DNA of 64,000 nucleotides, taken from assembly GCA_020054865.1 (NCBI GenBank), contig JAIHAR010000005.1, forward strand, positions 20,400-84,399, given 5' to 3'. This stretch comes from Deferribacteraceae bacterium. Its GTDB lineage: Bacteria; Chrysiogenota; Deferribacteres; Deferribacterales; Deferrivibrionaceae. Below the pieces are notes generated by a model, which was given only the letters and a program-made list of their open reading frames with translations, was not told the DNA's origin and searched no databases. Positions 26,402 through 34,530 of this stretch are shown piece by piece. The first letter of the stretch is position 1. Each line of letters begins with the position of its first letter. The position numbers and the translations under genes were made by a program.

Positions 26402-27218
26402 GGCTAATCTTTATCACATCTGAATAATCGTAACCAAGGCCATCTTCAAATCTGTCAATATTTAACTGCCTTAAAATCTTTCTTCCCTTTTCATCTTTGT
26501 CCATATTAATCAAAATACTTTTTATCCTATTTAATAATCTTACATTTATTTTTTTTGAAGCAATAATAGGAGGGATAGGAAAATCAGGGGATTTAAATAT
26601 CACTTTTGTATTATTAATAACTTCAGGAGAGACTATTTTTTCATGTTCATAAATAAGACTATCCACCGGTGCAATATCCACCACACCTTTACTTACCAAA
26701 TATATTGATTTATCGTGATTACCTGTAAAATAAATATTTGAAAAATACTTTTCTATATCAATATCGTTATTTTTAAAAAAGTATAAAGGATACAAAGTGC
26801 CACTAAATGAAAGCTTATCTGTAAAGGCAATCGTCTTACCTTTTAATGATTTTAAGTCTTTATATTCAAAATCTTTTTTAACAATAAAATAGGACTGATA
26901 TTTTGACTTACCGTTTACCACAGGAATTGCCAAAAGCACGTATGAATCATCCTTCAAAAATGCGATTGCCCCAGAGCACACACTTGCGATGTCAACCTCC
27001 GCATTCTCAATCAACTCATTCATTTCTGAATAATTTTTTTTGCTTACAAACTCAACATTTTGCCCAAGTTTTTTTGAAATATACTCGTTAAGTCTCTCAT
27101 ACAAATAAACGGTATTTCCTGCAGAAATAACTGAGGAAACACCAAACTTTATGGTTTCAGCAAATGAAAATGTAACTATAAACAAACTAAATATTAGTAT
27201 GTAGCTAAATTTCTTCAT
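26364..27218 (-). CDS. Periplasmic PhnD-type substrate-binding protein, putative arsenic sensor partner of the kinase
   Basis: 284 residues with a Sec signal peptide (MKKFSYILIFSLFIVTFSFA, cleavage after residue 20). The fold is that of phosphonate/phosphite-binding PhnD proteins: KFGVSSVISAG at the mature N-terminus, VDIASVCSGAIAFL near residue 75 and LKGKTIAFTDKLSFSGTLYP near 127. The protein has a single cysteine, C81. No ABC permease or ATPase is nearby; instead it overlaps a histidine kinase gene. In arsenite oxidisers the related AioX binds As(III) and signals to AioS, so a similar role here is likely but inferred. It overlaps the selenoprotein gene by 14 bp. Confidence 0.8.
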   Translation of the reverse strand: MKKFSYILIFSLFIVTFSFAETIKFGVSSVISAGNTVYLYERLNEYISKKLGQNVEFVSKKNYSEMNELIENAEVDIASVCSGAIAFLKDDSYVLLAIPVVNGKSKYQSYFIVKKDFEYKDLKSLKGKTIAFTDKLSFSGTLYPLYFFKNNDIDIEKYFSNIYFTGNHDKSIYLVSKGVVDIAPVDSLIYEHEKIVSPEVINNTKVIFKSPDFPIPPIIASKKINVRLLNRIKSILINMDKDEKGRKILRQLNIDRFEDGLGYDYSDVIKISREVENYKIINTK

Positions 27219-27459
27219 ACCTGCTCAAAGTAAATTCTCTTTTTTCCTGCAAGGAGACATCAATAAGTGCCCTCTTCAAAATTTCTTTACCGAAGTCATC
27301 TTCTGCTTCCATACTAAACATACGGGATTTAATGTCAAAGTCTATATTTTTGACACCCTGCAACCCGGCAAGATGCTGCACTATGGCATCGGGACACCCC
27401 ATTCATAAAAATCCACCCTTTATCCCCATACCATCTACTTCAAACAGCATTTTTTTCAT
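27205..27459 (-). CDS. Predicted selenoprotein: heavy-metal-associated-like domain with UxxC motif
   Basis: 84 residues if the in-frame TGA at 27403-27405 is read as selenocysteine (U19). The ATG at 27459 overlaps the arrD stop by 4 bp, which fixes the start upstream of the TGA. The N-terminus MKKMLFEVDGMG is an HMA-like first strand, and CPDAIVQHLAGLQGVKNIDF is the helix and strand that follow the metal site in HMA domains. U19 and C22 form U-x-x-C where HMA proteins have C-x-x-C. A stem-loop (27372-27390) lies 12 nt downstream of the TGA, in the place of a bacterial SECIS. No signal peptide is seen. Its place in the arsenate respiration operon suggests binding or reduction of arsenic, or redox repair. 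The alternative is a simple nonsense mutation. Confidence 0.7.
27372..27390 (-). other. Candidate SECIS hairpin downstream of the TGA of the HMA-like gene
   Basis: RNA stem GAUGC / GCAUC with a 9-nt loop CAUAGUGCA. The loop begins 17 nt after the UGA, and the flanking CCC and GGG can extend the stem across a bulge. The distance fits bacterial SECIS elements; the loop G is not in the first two positions, so the match is imperfect. Confidence 0.5.
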
Positions 27460-28046
27460 TTTATTCTCTCAACAAAAAGCTTTAACATTTCTCCAACTGT
27501 TTTATAGAACTCAGTTTCAGCTTTTTCGATTATATCTTGAGCTAATTTATCTGCAAATGGCGTAAAGTAATTGTTTACAAATGTATCAAGCAGCTCTTTA
27601 TTCTCCTGAACATCTGCCTCAGTTTGAATTTTTACAAGCATAAAATGGATGAACTCAAGCTCAATAGCAATATGGTCAGGAACTGTTTTCTGATCTTCAG
27701 ATACCTCTACTCCAGCTTTTAGATATATTTTTTCAACCTCCCTGGTTGTAACCCCATTTATCAATCGTTCACTTTCCAAATATACAGAACCATAGGGATA
27801 TGCCAACTTTTTGAATGGTCCAAAAAACAAAGCTGCATGATCGACTCTCAAATTTTCAAATGTTTCGTCATAAAACGAATTGCGTAACCTCTTAAAAAAC
27901 TCGTTAAATTCAGGGCAATATGTTTTTACAATATTTTCATATTCATTAAAAAATTCTTCGTTGCCATCAGCAAAGACTTCTGAAGGCTCATAAAACAAAA
28001 CAGACAATAAATGTGACGCTTCCGTCAGGCAATCAATATCTTTCAT
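27456..28046 (-). CDS. arrD: TorD-family chaperone of the arsenate reductase
   Basis: A 196-residue all-helical protein of the TorD/DmsD family, which binds Tat leaders of molybdoenzymes and assists cofactor insertion. Family marks are LLSVLFYEPSE near the N-terminus, the central AALFFGPFKKLAYPYGSVYLE segment (conserved P-Y-x-S) and DHIAIELEFIHFM with the E-x-E-F-M pattern near residue 128. It is third in the arr operon and its obvious client is ArrA, which carries a twin-arginine leader. Its stop overlaps the start of the selenoprotein gene. A strong hairpin lies between arrB and this gene. Confidence 0.88.
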   Translation of the reverse strand: MKDIDCLTEASHLLSVLFYEPSEVFADGNEEFFNEYENIVKTYCPEFNEFFKRLRNSFYDETFENLRVDHAALFFGPFKKLAYPYGSVYLESERLINGVTTREVEKIYLKAGVEVSEDQKTVPDHIAIELEFIHFMLVKIQTEADVQENKELLDTFVNNYFTPFADKLAQDIIEKAETEFYKTVGEMLKLFVERIK

Positions 28047-28063
28047 TATCTCTCCTTAATATC

Positions 28064-28095
28064 AAAATTTCTCCGGCAGCAAGCCGCCGGAGAAA
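28064..28095 (-). terminator. Hairpin between arrB and arrD, possible attenuator
   Basis: Ten-bp perfect stem (28068-28077 with 28086-28095, core CTCCGGC/GCCGGAG), 8-nt loop, followed on the minus strand by four U. The short U tract suggests partial termination or an RNA processing/stability site that lowers expression of the regulatory genes relative to arrAB. Confidence 0.6.
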
Positions 28096-28113
28096 TAATA
28101 TATAACTTTTTTA

Positions 28114-28866
28114 TTAAATTTTAAAGTTGTTTATGTAATAAACATTAGGTTCAGTACCTGCTTCCTCTTTAAGCCTGTAAGCCTTATGTTTCTTAAGAAG
28201 CTTTGATACTTCACTATTGCTGTCCTGCAAATCTCCAAATACTCTTGCTCCAGATGGACATGATACCACACAATAAGGTAGCTCACCATTTTGAGTTCTA
28301 TGATCGCAGAATATACATTTTTCAACAACACCAGGTTTTCTTACAGCTTCGTAGTCGGGGTGTTTGTAATCAGTTTTGTATGGTGGAGTTGCAGTTCTTT
28401 TGGCAATTTCTGCGCCACTGGCTGCACCAGCAACTACCTTCGTAGTATCAGCATAATTTGCAAAAACTTTTTCCCCTTCTACATTAAAACTAATTACACT
28501 ATATTGAGCATCTTTTTCTTCATCAAGATCCCACACACTGTATGGACAAGCATCCTGGCAAGAGCGACAACCTATACAACGTTCATCATTATGCATTGTT
28601 ACATTATTTTTTGTTTTGAACATTGCTTTTGGAGTCACAGGACAAGCCTCAACACAAGCTGCTTTTGAACAGTGATTACACAATACAGGATATGGGGTAT
28701 ATTTTACATTTGGAAAGTTCCCCTCCATTTTGATATAAAAGTCAGCCCAGTTATAGCTTTGACCATTTTTTCTTTCCTGTGTGTTATTTTCTGTCTTACA
28801 GGCAATTCCACATGCCCCACATCCAACACATTTTTTTAAGTCTATCACCATTGCATATTTAGGCAT
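28114..28866 (-). CDS. arrB: Arsenate respiratory reductase iron-sulfur subunit
   Basis: A 250-residue ferredoxin-like electron-transfer subunit. Four cysteine groups are present for four [4Fe-4S] clusters: CVGCGACGIACK, CNHCSKAACVEACP, CIGCRSCQDACP and CIFCDHRTQNGELPYCVVSC. It has no signal peptide and would be exported as a complex with ArrA by the Tat system. It starts 11 bp after arrA. No ArrC-like membrane anchor is encoded in the operon, so electrons probably come from a periplasmic or membrane cytochrome encoded elsewhere. Confidence 0.92.
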   Translation of the reverse strand: MPKYAMVIDLKKCVGCGACGIACKTENNTQERKNGQSYNWADFYIKMEGNFPNVKYTPYPVLCNHCSKAACVEACPVTPKAMFKTKNNVTMHNDERCIGCRSCQDACPYSVWDLDEEKDAQYSVISFNVEGEKVFANYADTTKVVAGAASGAEIAKRTATPPYKTDYKHPDYEAVRKPGVVEKCIFCDHRTQNGELPYCVVSCPSGARVFGDLQDSNSEVSKLLKKHKAYRLKEEAGTEPNVYYINNFKI

Positions 28867-28877
28867 ATTTTACCCCC

Positions 28878-31418
28878 TTATAGTTTCTCAATTTTTACGC
28901 CAACAAAACCACCATTTCTAGCGGTAGAGCCGGAGATACGATCATACTCAGCCGGCATGAGCTCATTGTTATTAAACCCTTTTGTAGGAGCAACACCGAA
29001 TTTACCTGTGGCAACCTTTCCATATGCCCAGTGACCCTGCCCATACATTTTTGTAACTGTTCCTGGTCTGATTCCTGGGTAAAGGTTTGCCTTTGTCACA
29101 AAACTCCCTGTTACAGAAGTTACCCTTATAGTATCTCCATCTTTAATACCTAATTTCTTTGCATCTTCAGGATTGATTCTCAAAGCATCATCCCATGGGA
29201 CATCAGCCATATCACACTTCCTGAACTCCTGATACCATGGGGTATTTTGAGAACGCCCTTCTCTATTAAGCCTTGATTTGTGATCAAAGAACATAAATGG
29301 GTACTCTTCTTTACTTCCGTACCTTAAAGGCCTTTCATAGTGAGGTACAAATGCAAGTTCCCCTCGAGCTTCATATTTGGTAACTTCCATTACTTTGTCT
29401 ACATCTACATTATGTTTTTTTGCATGCTCTGTTAAAGCTTTCTCAAGAGTCTTGCTATAAAATTCAAATTTGTGCGTTTCAGTTTTGAATTTACCCCAAT
29501 GACTCTTATATTTATAAGGCCCTGTATTCCATACGCCTTTTTCAGTAAACTCTTTCCAGCCGTTTATCTTGTCCCCATAAAGTTCCTTTTTTCCGTCCCA
29601 CAATGGAGCTGTGTAATATTTTACTGCGTAAAGAGCAAATTCTTTCTCATTTGTTGGAGATTTTCCAGTCTCTGGATCTTTAAACTCATTGTTGTAGTAG
29701 TTTAAAAGATTTGGAAATCCTCTCTCAGCAAGCTTCTTAGCTATCAAGTATGGGATCTCAGTCTCATCTATCTTTACATCAAAAATTGGCTCTACTACTG
29801 GCTGAACAAGACAAACTTGGGCATTTGCATTACCAATTGTCTTTAAATATCCCCATTTTTCAAATGTTGTAATTGCACAAGGCAGCACTATATCAGCAAA
29901 CATTGTCATTTCTGAAGCATGCGTAGTCAGATGTACAAAAAACAGTTCAGGATTGGAAAATGCCTTTTCCCATCTTTGCCCTTCTGTACCTGAAAAAGCA
30001 AAATTGTTCATATAGCCTATACACATTTTTATATCATATGGATCTTTTTTCAACATTGCAGTAGCAACATTGTTTGTAACAACCGCGCTACCTGGCTTCC
30101 CTTTATTTAATGCAGGAAACTCAAGATAACCTCTCTGGTCAATCTTTTTAAATTTTTTCTTTGCTATCTCATCCTGGTAAGGTTTAAGATCAGGCATATG
30201 ATTGGCCACTTGTTTCATTTTTTGCAGCACACCACCTTCCACATCTACCGAACCAAGAAGGCCATTTAATGCATGAACTGCCATAGCAGAATATGTACCT
30301 CTAATCTGCATAGCAGCACCAGGTCCCATCCACACACATACCTTTGGGGCTTTTGCTGCCATTTCTCTTGCAGTCTTATAAATTTGTGCTGCAGGGATAC
30401 CACATTCTTTTTCAGCCCACTCAGGTGTTTTATCTTTAAGCTCAATATTCCACCATTTTACAAGACCGTAAGTATGCTTTTCTTCAAAGGTAGATTCATC
30501 AACTGCCTGATTTTTTACAAATCTGTTTTTACCATCTTTGAAATCTCCAACAAACTCTTTGCTCCATAATCCTTCAGTCAACAACACATGAGCCAGTGCT
30601 GCGGCAAGAGCTCCGTCAGTTCCTGGAAGAATTGGCAGCCAGTTATGCGCCTTTGCTGCAGCAGGTCCCATTTTAGGATCAACAACTGTCACAATTCCTC
30701 TGTCAAGAACTTCATGAAAACGCTTAATCATTAATGCAACTTGTCTGTTTGAAACAAGAGGATCAAGCCCCCATAAAAGTAAATAGTCAGTATTTGCAGT
30801 GTCATAATCTCTGTAATCCCAATACCCTTGAGTAAAAAATGCACCTGATTTTTCTGCTTCTGCACAAAGAGCACTATGAGAAATATTATTAGGAGAGCCA
30901 TAGATTTTGGTCATAGCATCATAAATTACATCTCTCATGTAGGTATATCTTCCTCTATTGAGCATGTATTTATGAGCTTCACCATTTTTTCTAAGCTCCA
31001 TCATTTTATCCGCAATAGTATTTAAAGCTTCATCCCAGCTAATCGGAACAAACTTAGGGTCAATCCCTCTACCTTTCTGGGGATTAGTTCTTTTCATTGG
31101 TGTTACAACCCTGTCAGGGTCATATAGCTGCTGTAAACCAATATGTGCTCTTGGGCAGCATGTTCCCAGATTGCTTTTACTGTGAGGATTACCTCTGACC
31201 TTTACAGCCCTTCCATCCTGAACAAAGACTTGGATTGGATCCCAAGTAGTACAGCCCTGGCATGTTGTGGATACCCATTTACCCGGCTTTTCTCCAACAT
31301 CACCCATCTTTTTAGCTTCAGCTGGTTTAAGTGCATTAGTTTTTGCACCACAGCCGACAGCTAAAACGGCACCCGCAGCTGCCGTTGCCTTAATAAAATC
31401 TCTTCTTTTGATATGCAT
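28878..31418 (-). CDS. arrA: Dissimilatory arsenate respiratory reductase, molybdopterin subunit
   Basis: Reduces arsenate to arsenite as terminal electron acceptor in the periplasm. It has 846 residues. A Tat leader (KRRDFIK at 4-10) carries a lipobox-like VGCG at 21-24. The substrate-site motif RGRY (in LNRGRYTYMRD, near residue 160) is the one reported for ArrA, in contrast to the GRGWG of ArxA. The regions SPNNISHSALCAEAEKSG, GYWDYRDYD and GTDGALAAALAH also agree with ArrA. The [4Fe-4S] motif reads C53-x2-C56-x3-D60-x27-C88, so the third ligand is Asp rather than Cys. AGGAGG precedes the start. A sigma-54 promoter lies about 40 bp upstream. Confidence 0.9.
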   Translation of the reverse strand: MHIKRRDFIKATAAAGAVLAVGCGAKTNALKPAEAKKMGDVGEKPGKWVSTTCQGCTTWDPIQVFVQDGRAVKVRGNPHSKSNLGTCCPRAHIGLQQLYDPDRVVTPMKRTNPQKGRGIDPKFVPISWDEALNTIADKMMELRKNGEAHKYMLNRGRYTYMRDVIYDAMTKIYGSPNNISHSALCAEAEKSGAFFTQGYWDYRDYDTANTDYLLLWGLDPLVSNRQVALMIKRFHEVLDRGIVTVVDPKMGPAAAKAHNWLPILPGTDGALAAALAHVLLTEGLWSKEFVGDFKDGKNRFVKNQAVDESTFEEKHTYGLVKWWNIELKDKTPEWAEKECGIPAAQIYKTAREMAAKAPKVCVWMGPGAAMQIRGTYSAMAVHALNGLLGSVDVEGGVLQKMKQVANHMPDLKPYQDEIAKKKFKKIDQRGYLEFPALNKGKPGSAVVTNNVATAMLKKDPYDIKMCIGYMNNFAFSGTEGQRWEKAFSNPELFFVHLTTHASEMTMFADIVLPCAITTFEKWGYLKTIGNANAQVCLVQPVVEPIFDVKIDETEIPYLIAKKLAERGFPNLLNYYNNEFKDPETGKSPTNEKEFALYAVKYYTAPLWDGKKELYGDKINGWKEFTEKGVWNTGPYKYKSHWGKFKTETHKFEFYSKTLEKALTEHAKKHNVDVDKVMEVTKYEARGELAFVPHYERPLRYGSKEEYPFMFFDHKSRLNREGRSQNTPWYQEFRKCDMADVPWDDALRINPEDAKKLGIKDGDTIRVTSVTGSFVTKANLYPGIRPGTVTKMYGQGHWAYGKVATGKFGVAPTKGFNNNELMPAEYDRISGSTARNGGFVGVKIEKL

Positions 31419-31457
31419 ACATATTCCTCCTTACAAAGAGTAGTCAGCACGTATTGA

Positions 31458-31472
31458 GCAATTAGTATGCCA
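31458..31472 (-). promoter_or_regulatory. Sigma-54 promoter of the arr operon
   Basis: Minus strand TGGCAT-ACTAA-TTGC: GG and GC are separated by exactly 10 nt, as required for -24/-12 promoters. The predicted start point is near 31447, 28 bp before the arrA ATG. The operon encodes an NtrC-type activator. Confidence 0.8.
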
Positions 31473-31542
31473 TTTTTTCTGTATTTTTTATTTCTTGTAA
31501 GTGCTGATATTAGCTTTAATAACATAAACAACTATCTCTTAT

Positions 31543-31565
31543 CTTTGTAAACAAACTTTACAAAG
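31543..31565. promoter_or_regulatory. Dyad upstream of the sigma-54 promoter, candidate activator site
   Basis: Perfect inverted repeat CTTTGTAAA - CAAAC - TTTACAAAG (9-bp arms, 5-bp spacer), centred about 107 bp upstream of the predicted arrA start point. This is a usual enhancer distance for NtrC-family proteins. A weaker dyad CATAAAA/TTTTATG follows at about 31568-31591. Confidence 0.65.
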
Positions 31566-31689
31566 CACATAAAATATCTTTACATTTTATGAGGATTTGC
31601 TGAATCTGATTAATAATTCACCTTTTCTTCTTGTGAGAATTTCATTGAAGCTATAATATTTAAATAATCATAAATTAGGGGTGGAAAAA

Positions 31690-33102
31690 ATGAATCATCC
31701 AAAGATTATACAAGGTGGAATGGGGATTGGTGTTTCAAACTGGAAACTGGCAAGAGCAGTTTCCATTTCAGGCGGTTTAGGTGTTGTTTCATCTACAGCT
31801 CTTGATACATTGATGGTCAGAAGACTTTTTCATAAAGATGAAGATACAAAAAGAGCCCTTCTCAAATTTCCTTTAAAGAATATTTCAGAGAAAATATTGG
31901 ACAATTATTATGGAGAAAAAAACAACAATAAAGGTTATCCGCAACTTCCTTTCTTTTCGGTTGATATTAGAGATGAACTTATTGCTCTAACAATTGCCGC
32001 AAACTTTGTAGAAGTGTACCTTGCCAAAGAAGGGCATAGCAATCCTGTCGGAATTAATCTGCTGGAAAAAGTTCAGATGCCTACCCTTTACTCCCTTTAT
32101 GGTGCAATGCTGGCTGGAGTTGATTATGTAATAATGGGAGCCGGTATCCCAAGAGAAATTCCCGGGATTTTAGATAAGCTTTCAGCTGGTCATGATGCAG
32201 AGCTAAACCTTTATGTTTCCGGAGCTCAAAGCGGAGAATCATATAAAATGCATTTCAGCCCTAAAAAGTTTATGGGCAAGCAATTAAACCTAAAACGCCC
32301 TTACTTCTTTCCTATTGTATCTTCAAATACACTTGCCACAACACTCATGAAAAAATCGAATGGCAAAATTGACGGACTTATAATTGAAAATTATTCCGCC
32401 GGAGGGCATAATGCTCCCCCAAGAGTAAAAGGGGTGTTTCACGATAACGGCTCCCCGGTTTATGGCGACAAAGACATTGTAAATCTTGATAAAATCAAGG
32501 AATTAGACATACCTTTTTTCCTCGCGGGCAGTTTTGTTACTCCTGAAATTATTAGTAAAACGATAGATGAAGCTGGCGCATCTGGAATACAGGTAGGAAC
32601 TATATTTGCACTTACCAGTGAATCAGGCTTTGAAGAAAGTATCAAACTGGAAATAGTAAATAAAATAAAAAACAATACGATTAATATTTTCACAGACCCT
32701 ATGGCCTCACCAACTGGTTTCCCTTTTAAAGTTGCCAGCATCAAAGGGACGTTATCCGAACAGGATATCTACGACAATAGGCCGAGAGTCTGCAACTTAA
32801 GATATCTGGCAGAGCTTTACAAGGATGAAAATGGAAATATAGGTTACAGATGCCCTGCTGAACCAATAAATGAATATTTAAAGAAAGGTGGAAAAATTGA
32901 AGAAACTGTTGGAAGAAAATGTCTTTGCAACGCTCTCCTTGCAAATATCGGATATGGAAATACCTATAAAAATGGCTACAAGGAGCCATATCTTATCACA
33001 TTAGGGGATAGCGTAAGTTTGATCTCTCACTTCTTACCAGATGAAGGATTGCCCTCAGCCAAAAATGTTACAATACAATTAAAAAGCTATATTGAAAATT
33101 AA
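31690..33102 (+). CDS. Nitronate monooxygenase / 2-nitropropane dioxygenase-family flavoprotein
   Basis: FMN-dependent TIM-barrel protein. IIQGGMGIGVSNWKLARAVS at the N-terminus is the family signature, with GGHNAPPRVKG near residue 240 and FFLAGSFVTPE near 277; the protein resembles the long PfaD-like branch. It has about 470 residues and a Cys-containing C-terminal region (YRCPAEP, RKCLCNALLANIGYG). I start at ATG 31690, which has a GGGGTGG in front, not at the GTG at 31681, which overlaps that sequence. Substrate unknown. It is divergent from arrA and single, followed by a terminator. Confidence 0.8.
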   Translation: MNHPKIIQGGMGIGVSNWKLARAVSISGGLGVVSSTALDTLMVRRLFHKDEDTKRALLKFPLKNISEKILDNYYGEKNNNKGYPQLPFFSVDIRDELIALTIAANFVEVYLAKEGHSNPVGINLLEKVQMPTLYSLYGAMLAGVDYVIMGAGIPREIPGILDKLSAGHDAELNLYVSGAQSGESYKMHFSPKKFMGKQLNLKRPYFFPIVSSNTLATTLMKKSNGKIDGLIIENYSAGGHNAPPRVKGVFHDNGSPVYGDKDIVNLDKIKELDIPFFLAGSFVTPEIISKTIDEAGASGIQVGTIFALTSESGFEESIKLEIVNKIKNNTINIFTDPMASPTGFPFKVASIKGTLSEQDIYDNRPRVCNLRYLAELYKDENGNIGYRCPAEPINEYLKKGGKIEETVGRKCLCNALLANIGYGNTYKNGYKEPYLITLGDSVSLISHFLPDEGLPSAKNVTIQLKSYIEN

Positions 33103-33120
33103 CCTTACAATAAGTCATTT

Positions 33121-33150
33121 AGGGGTCTACATTTTATTTAGACCCCTTTA
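33121..33150 (+). terminator. Terminator after the nitronate monooxygenase-like gene
   Basis: Nine-bp stem AGGGGTCTA / TAGACCCCT (33121-33129 with 33139-33147), 9-nt loop, followed by TTTAATTG. Confidence 0.75.
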
Positions 33151-33225
33151 ATTGTTTAATACTCAAAACAGTCTGGACAAATCTTTTTACCGTCAGTAAC
33201 TCTGACACTACCCAAAAAAAGGGGG

Positions 33226-33471
33226 TTAACCCATATACTGATTTAAAATCTCTTTTACCTGCTCAATGTTTGGCAAAGGTTTCCCTTCGTGCACAACAAC
33301 ATCATCTACCACAAGGCCTGGAGTAAACATAACATATTTAGTTATCTCAGACATCTCTTTAACATACTCAACAGAAGCATCTTCCAGACCTAATTGTTCA
33401 ACGGCTGCTAATGTTGTGTTGTATAAAATTTCACAATTTCTGCAGCCTGTTCCTAAAACTTTTATTCTCAT
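33226..33471 (-). CDS. Small thioredoxin-like redox protein (redox-active disulfide protein 2 family)
   Basis: An 81-residue thioredoxin-fold protein with the active site GTGCRNC at residues 8-14 (CxxC) and the cis-Pro region VMFTPGLVVDDVVVHEGK. Proteins of this family are commonly encoded beside DUF318/ArsP permeases, as here: it is third in a run arsP, CDF exporter, this gene on the minus strand. It may reduce or deliver a thiophilic metal or metalloid to the permease, but that role is inferred. A GAGAGG site precedes the ATG. Confidence 0.85.
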   Translation of the reverse strand: MRIKVLGTGCRNCEILYNTTLAAVEQLGLEDASVEYVKEMSEITKYVMFTPGLVVDDVVVHEGKPLPNIEQVKEILNQYMG

Positions 33472-33545
33472 TCTACACCTCTCATTTTTATTTTTGTGGA
33501 ATCATAAAAATATATCTAAAAAAATAAGTTAAATTTAAAAAAACA

Positions 33546-34526
33546 TTAACCACAAAGTATACCCTTTTCTACACACTCATCAACTTCCAACTGCAAAGTA
33601 ACATGATTTATACCATATTCTAACAATTTTTCCTCAACCTTTTTTCGTATTTTTCCCGCATCGCTAAGCATCATGTCCTCAAGCTCGGCATGCGCTTCAA
33701 AAAATATATCTTTTTCTCCCACAGACCAGATATGAATGTGATGCACATTTTTAAGTCCATCTATCTGCTCGACAATATTCTTAATCTCTTCAATTGATAT
33801 ATCCACGGGTGTACCTTCCAATAAAATATGTACAGATTTTTTCAATATTTTAAAACTTTCAATTAGTACATACACACCGATTATTATTGTCAGTACCGGG
33901 TCAATCCAGTAAATTTTAAAGAAAATTATACCAAGTGCGCCCAGTATAACCGCCACAGAAGATATAGCATCCGAAAGCATATGCAAATAAGCAGATTTAA
34001 TATTCATATTTTCATGACTTCCAGCCTCAAGAAAATATATACTGAGTAAATTACCTACAAGACCGATTATGGCAATAGTAAGCATTGTAGAGCCCAAAAT
34101 AGGTTCCGGATAATAAAATTTCTTAAAAGCTTCGAAAAAAAGGAATACAGATATACCCACAAGTACGGCTGAATTTAAAAGGGCAGCCAAAATTTCAGCC
34201 CTTTTAAGTCCAAATGTATGTTTTAAAGAATTTTCTTTCTGGCCCAATTTTAGAGCAATATAACTAATAATTACCGCAATTGCATCACTAAAATTATGTA
34301 ATGCATCGGATATTAATGATAAACTTCCGGAAATTATCCCACCAATAATCTCTGCAAAAGTAATACCAAAATTTAGCAAAATAACCCAGAAAAGTTTTTT
34401 GCCGGAAACCTCACTAACATCAATATGGTTATGGTGATGATGGCCGTTACATTCGTGACCATGCTCATGGTTATGAATATGATGGTCGTAGCTATGCCCA
34501 TTTATCTTTTTGATTTTATTACCCAT
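33546..34526 (-). CDS. Cation diffusion facilitator, CzcD-like metal exporter
   Basis: A 326-residue exporter of Zn(II), Co(II) or Cd(II) in exchange for protons. The N-terminus is His-rich (HDHHIHNHEHGHECNGHHHH, residues 10-35 region). Six membrane helices follow; the metal site shows as SDALHNFSDA in helix II and HMLSDAISS in helix V. The cytoplasmic C-terminal domain includes HHIHIWSVGEKD. It begins 4 bp after the ArsP-like permease, so the two are probably cotranscribed. Metal specificity cannot be read from sequence. Confidence 0.9.
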   Translation of the reverse strand: MGNKIKKINGHSYDHHIHNHEHGHECNGHHHHNHIDVSEVSGKKLFWVILLNFGITFAEIIGGIISGSLSLISDALHNFSDAIAVIISYIALKLGQKENSLKHTFGLKRAEILAALLNSAVLVGISVFLFFEAFKKFYYPEPILGSTMLTIAIIGLVGNLLSIYFLEAGSHENMNIKSAYLHMLSDAISSVAVILGALGIIFFKIYWIDPVLTIIIGVYVLIESFKILKKSVHILLEGTPVDISIEEIKNIVEQIDGLKNVHHIHIWSVGEKDIFFEAHAELEDMMLSDAGKIRKKVEEKLLEYGINHVTLQLEVDECVEKGILCG

Positions 34527-34530
34527 AATA

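Noticed and set aside
33156..33235. Short minus-strand frame ending ...GKKICPDCFEY before a TAA
   Set aside because: Looks like the tail of a zinc-ribbon protein but has no plausible start or upstream half; at most a remnant, not supportable as a gene.
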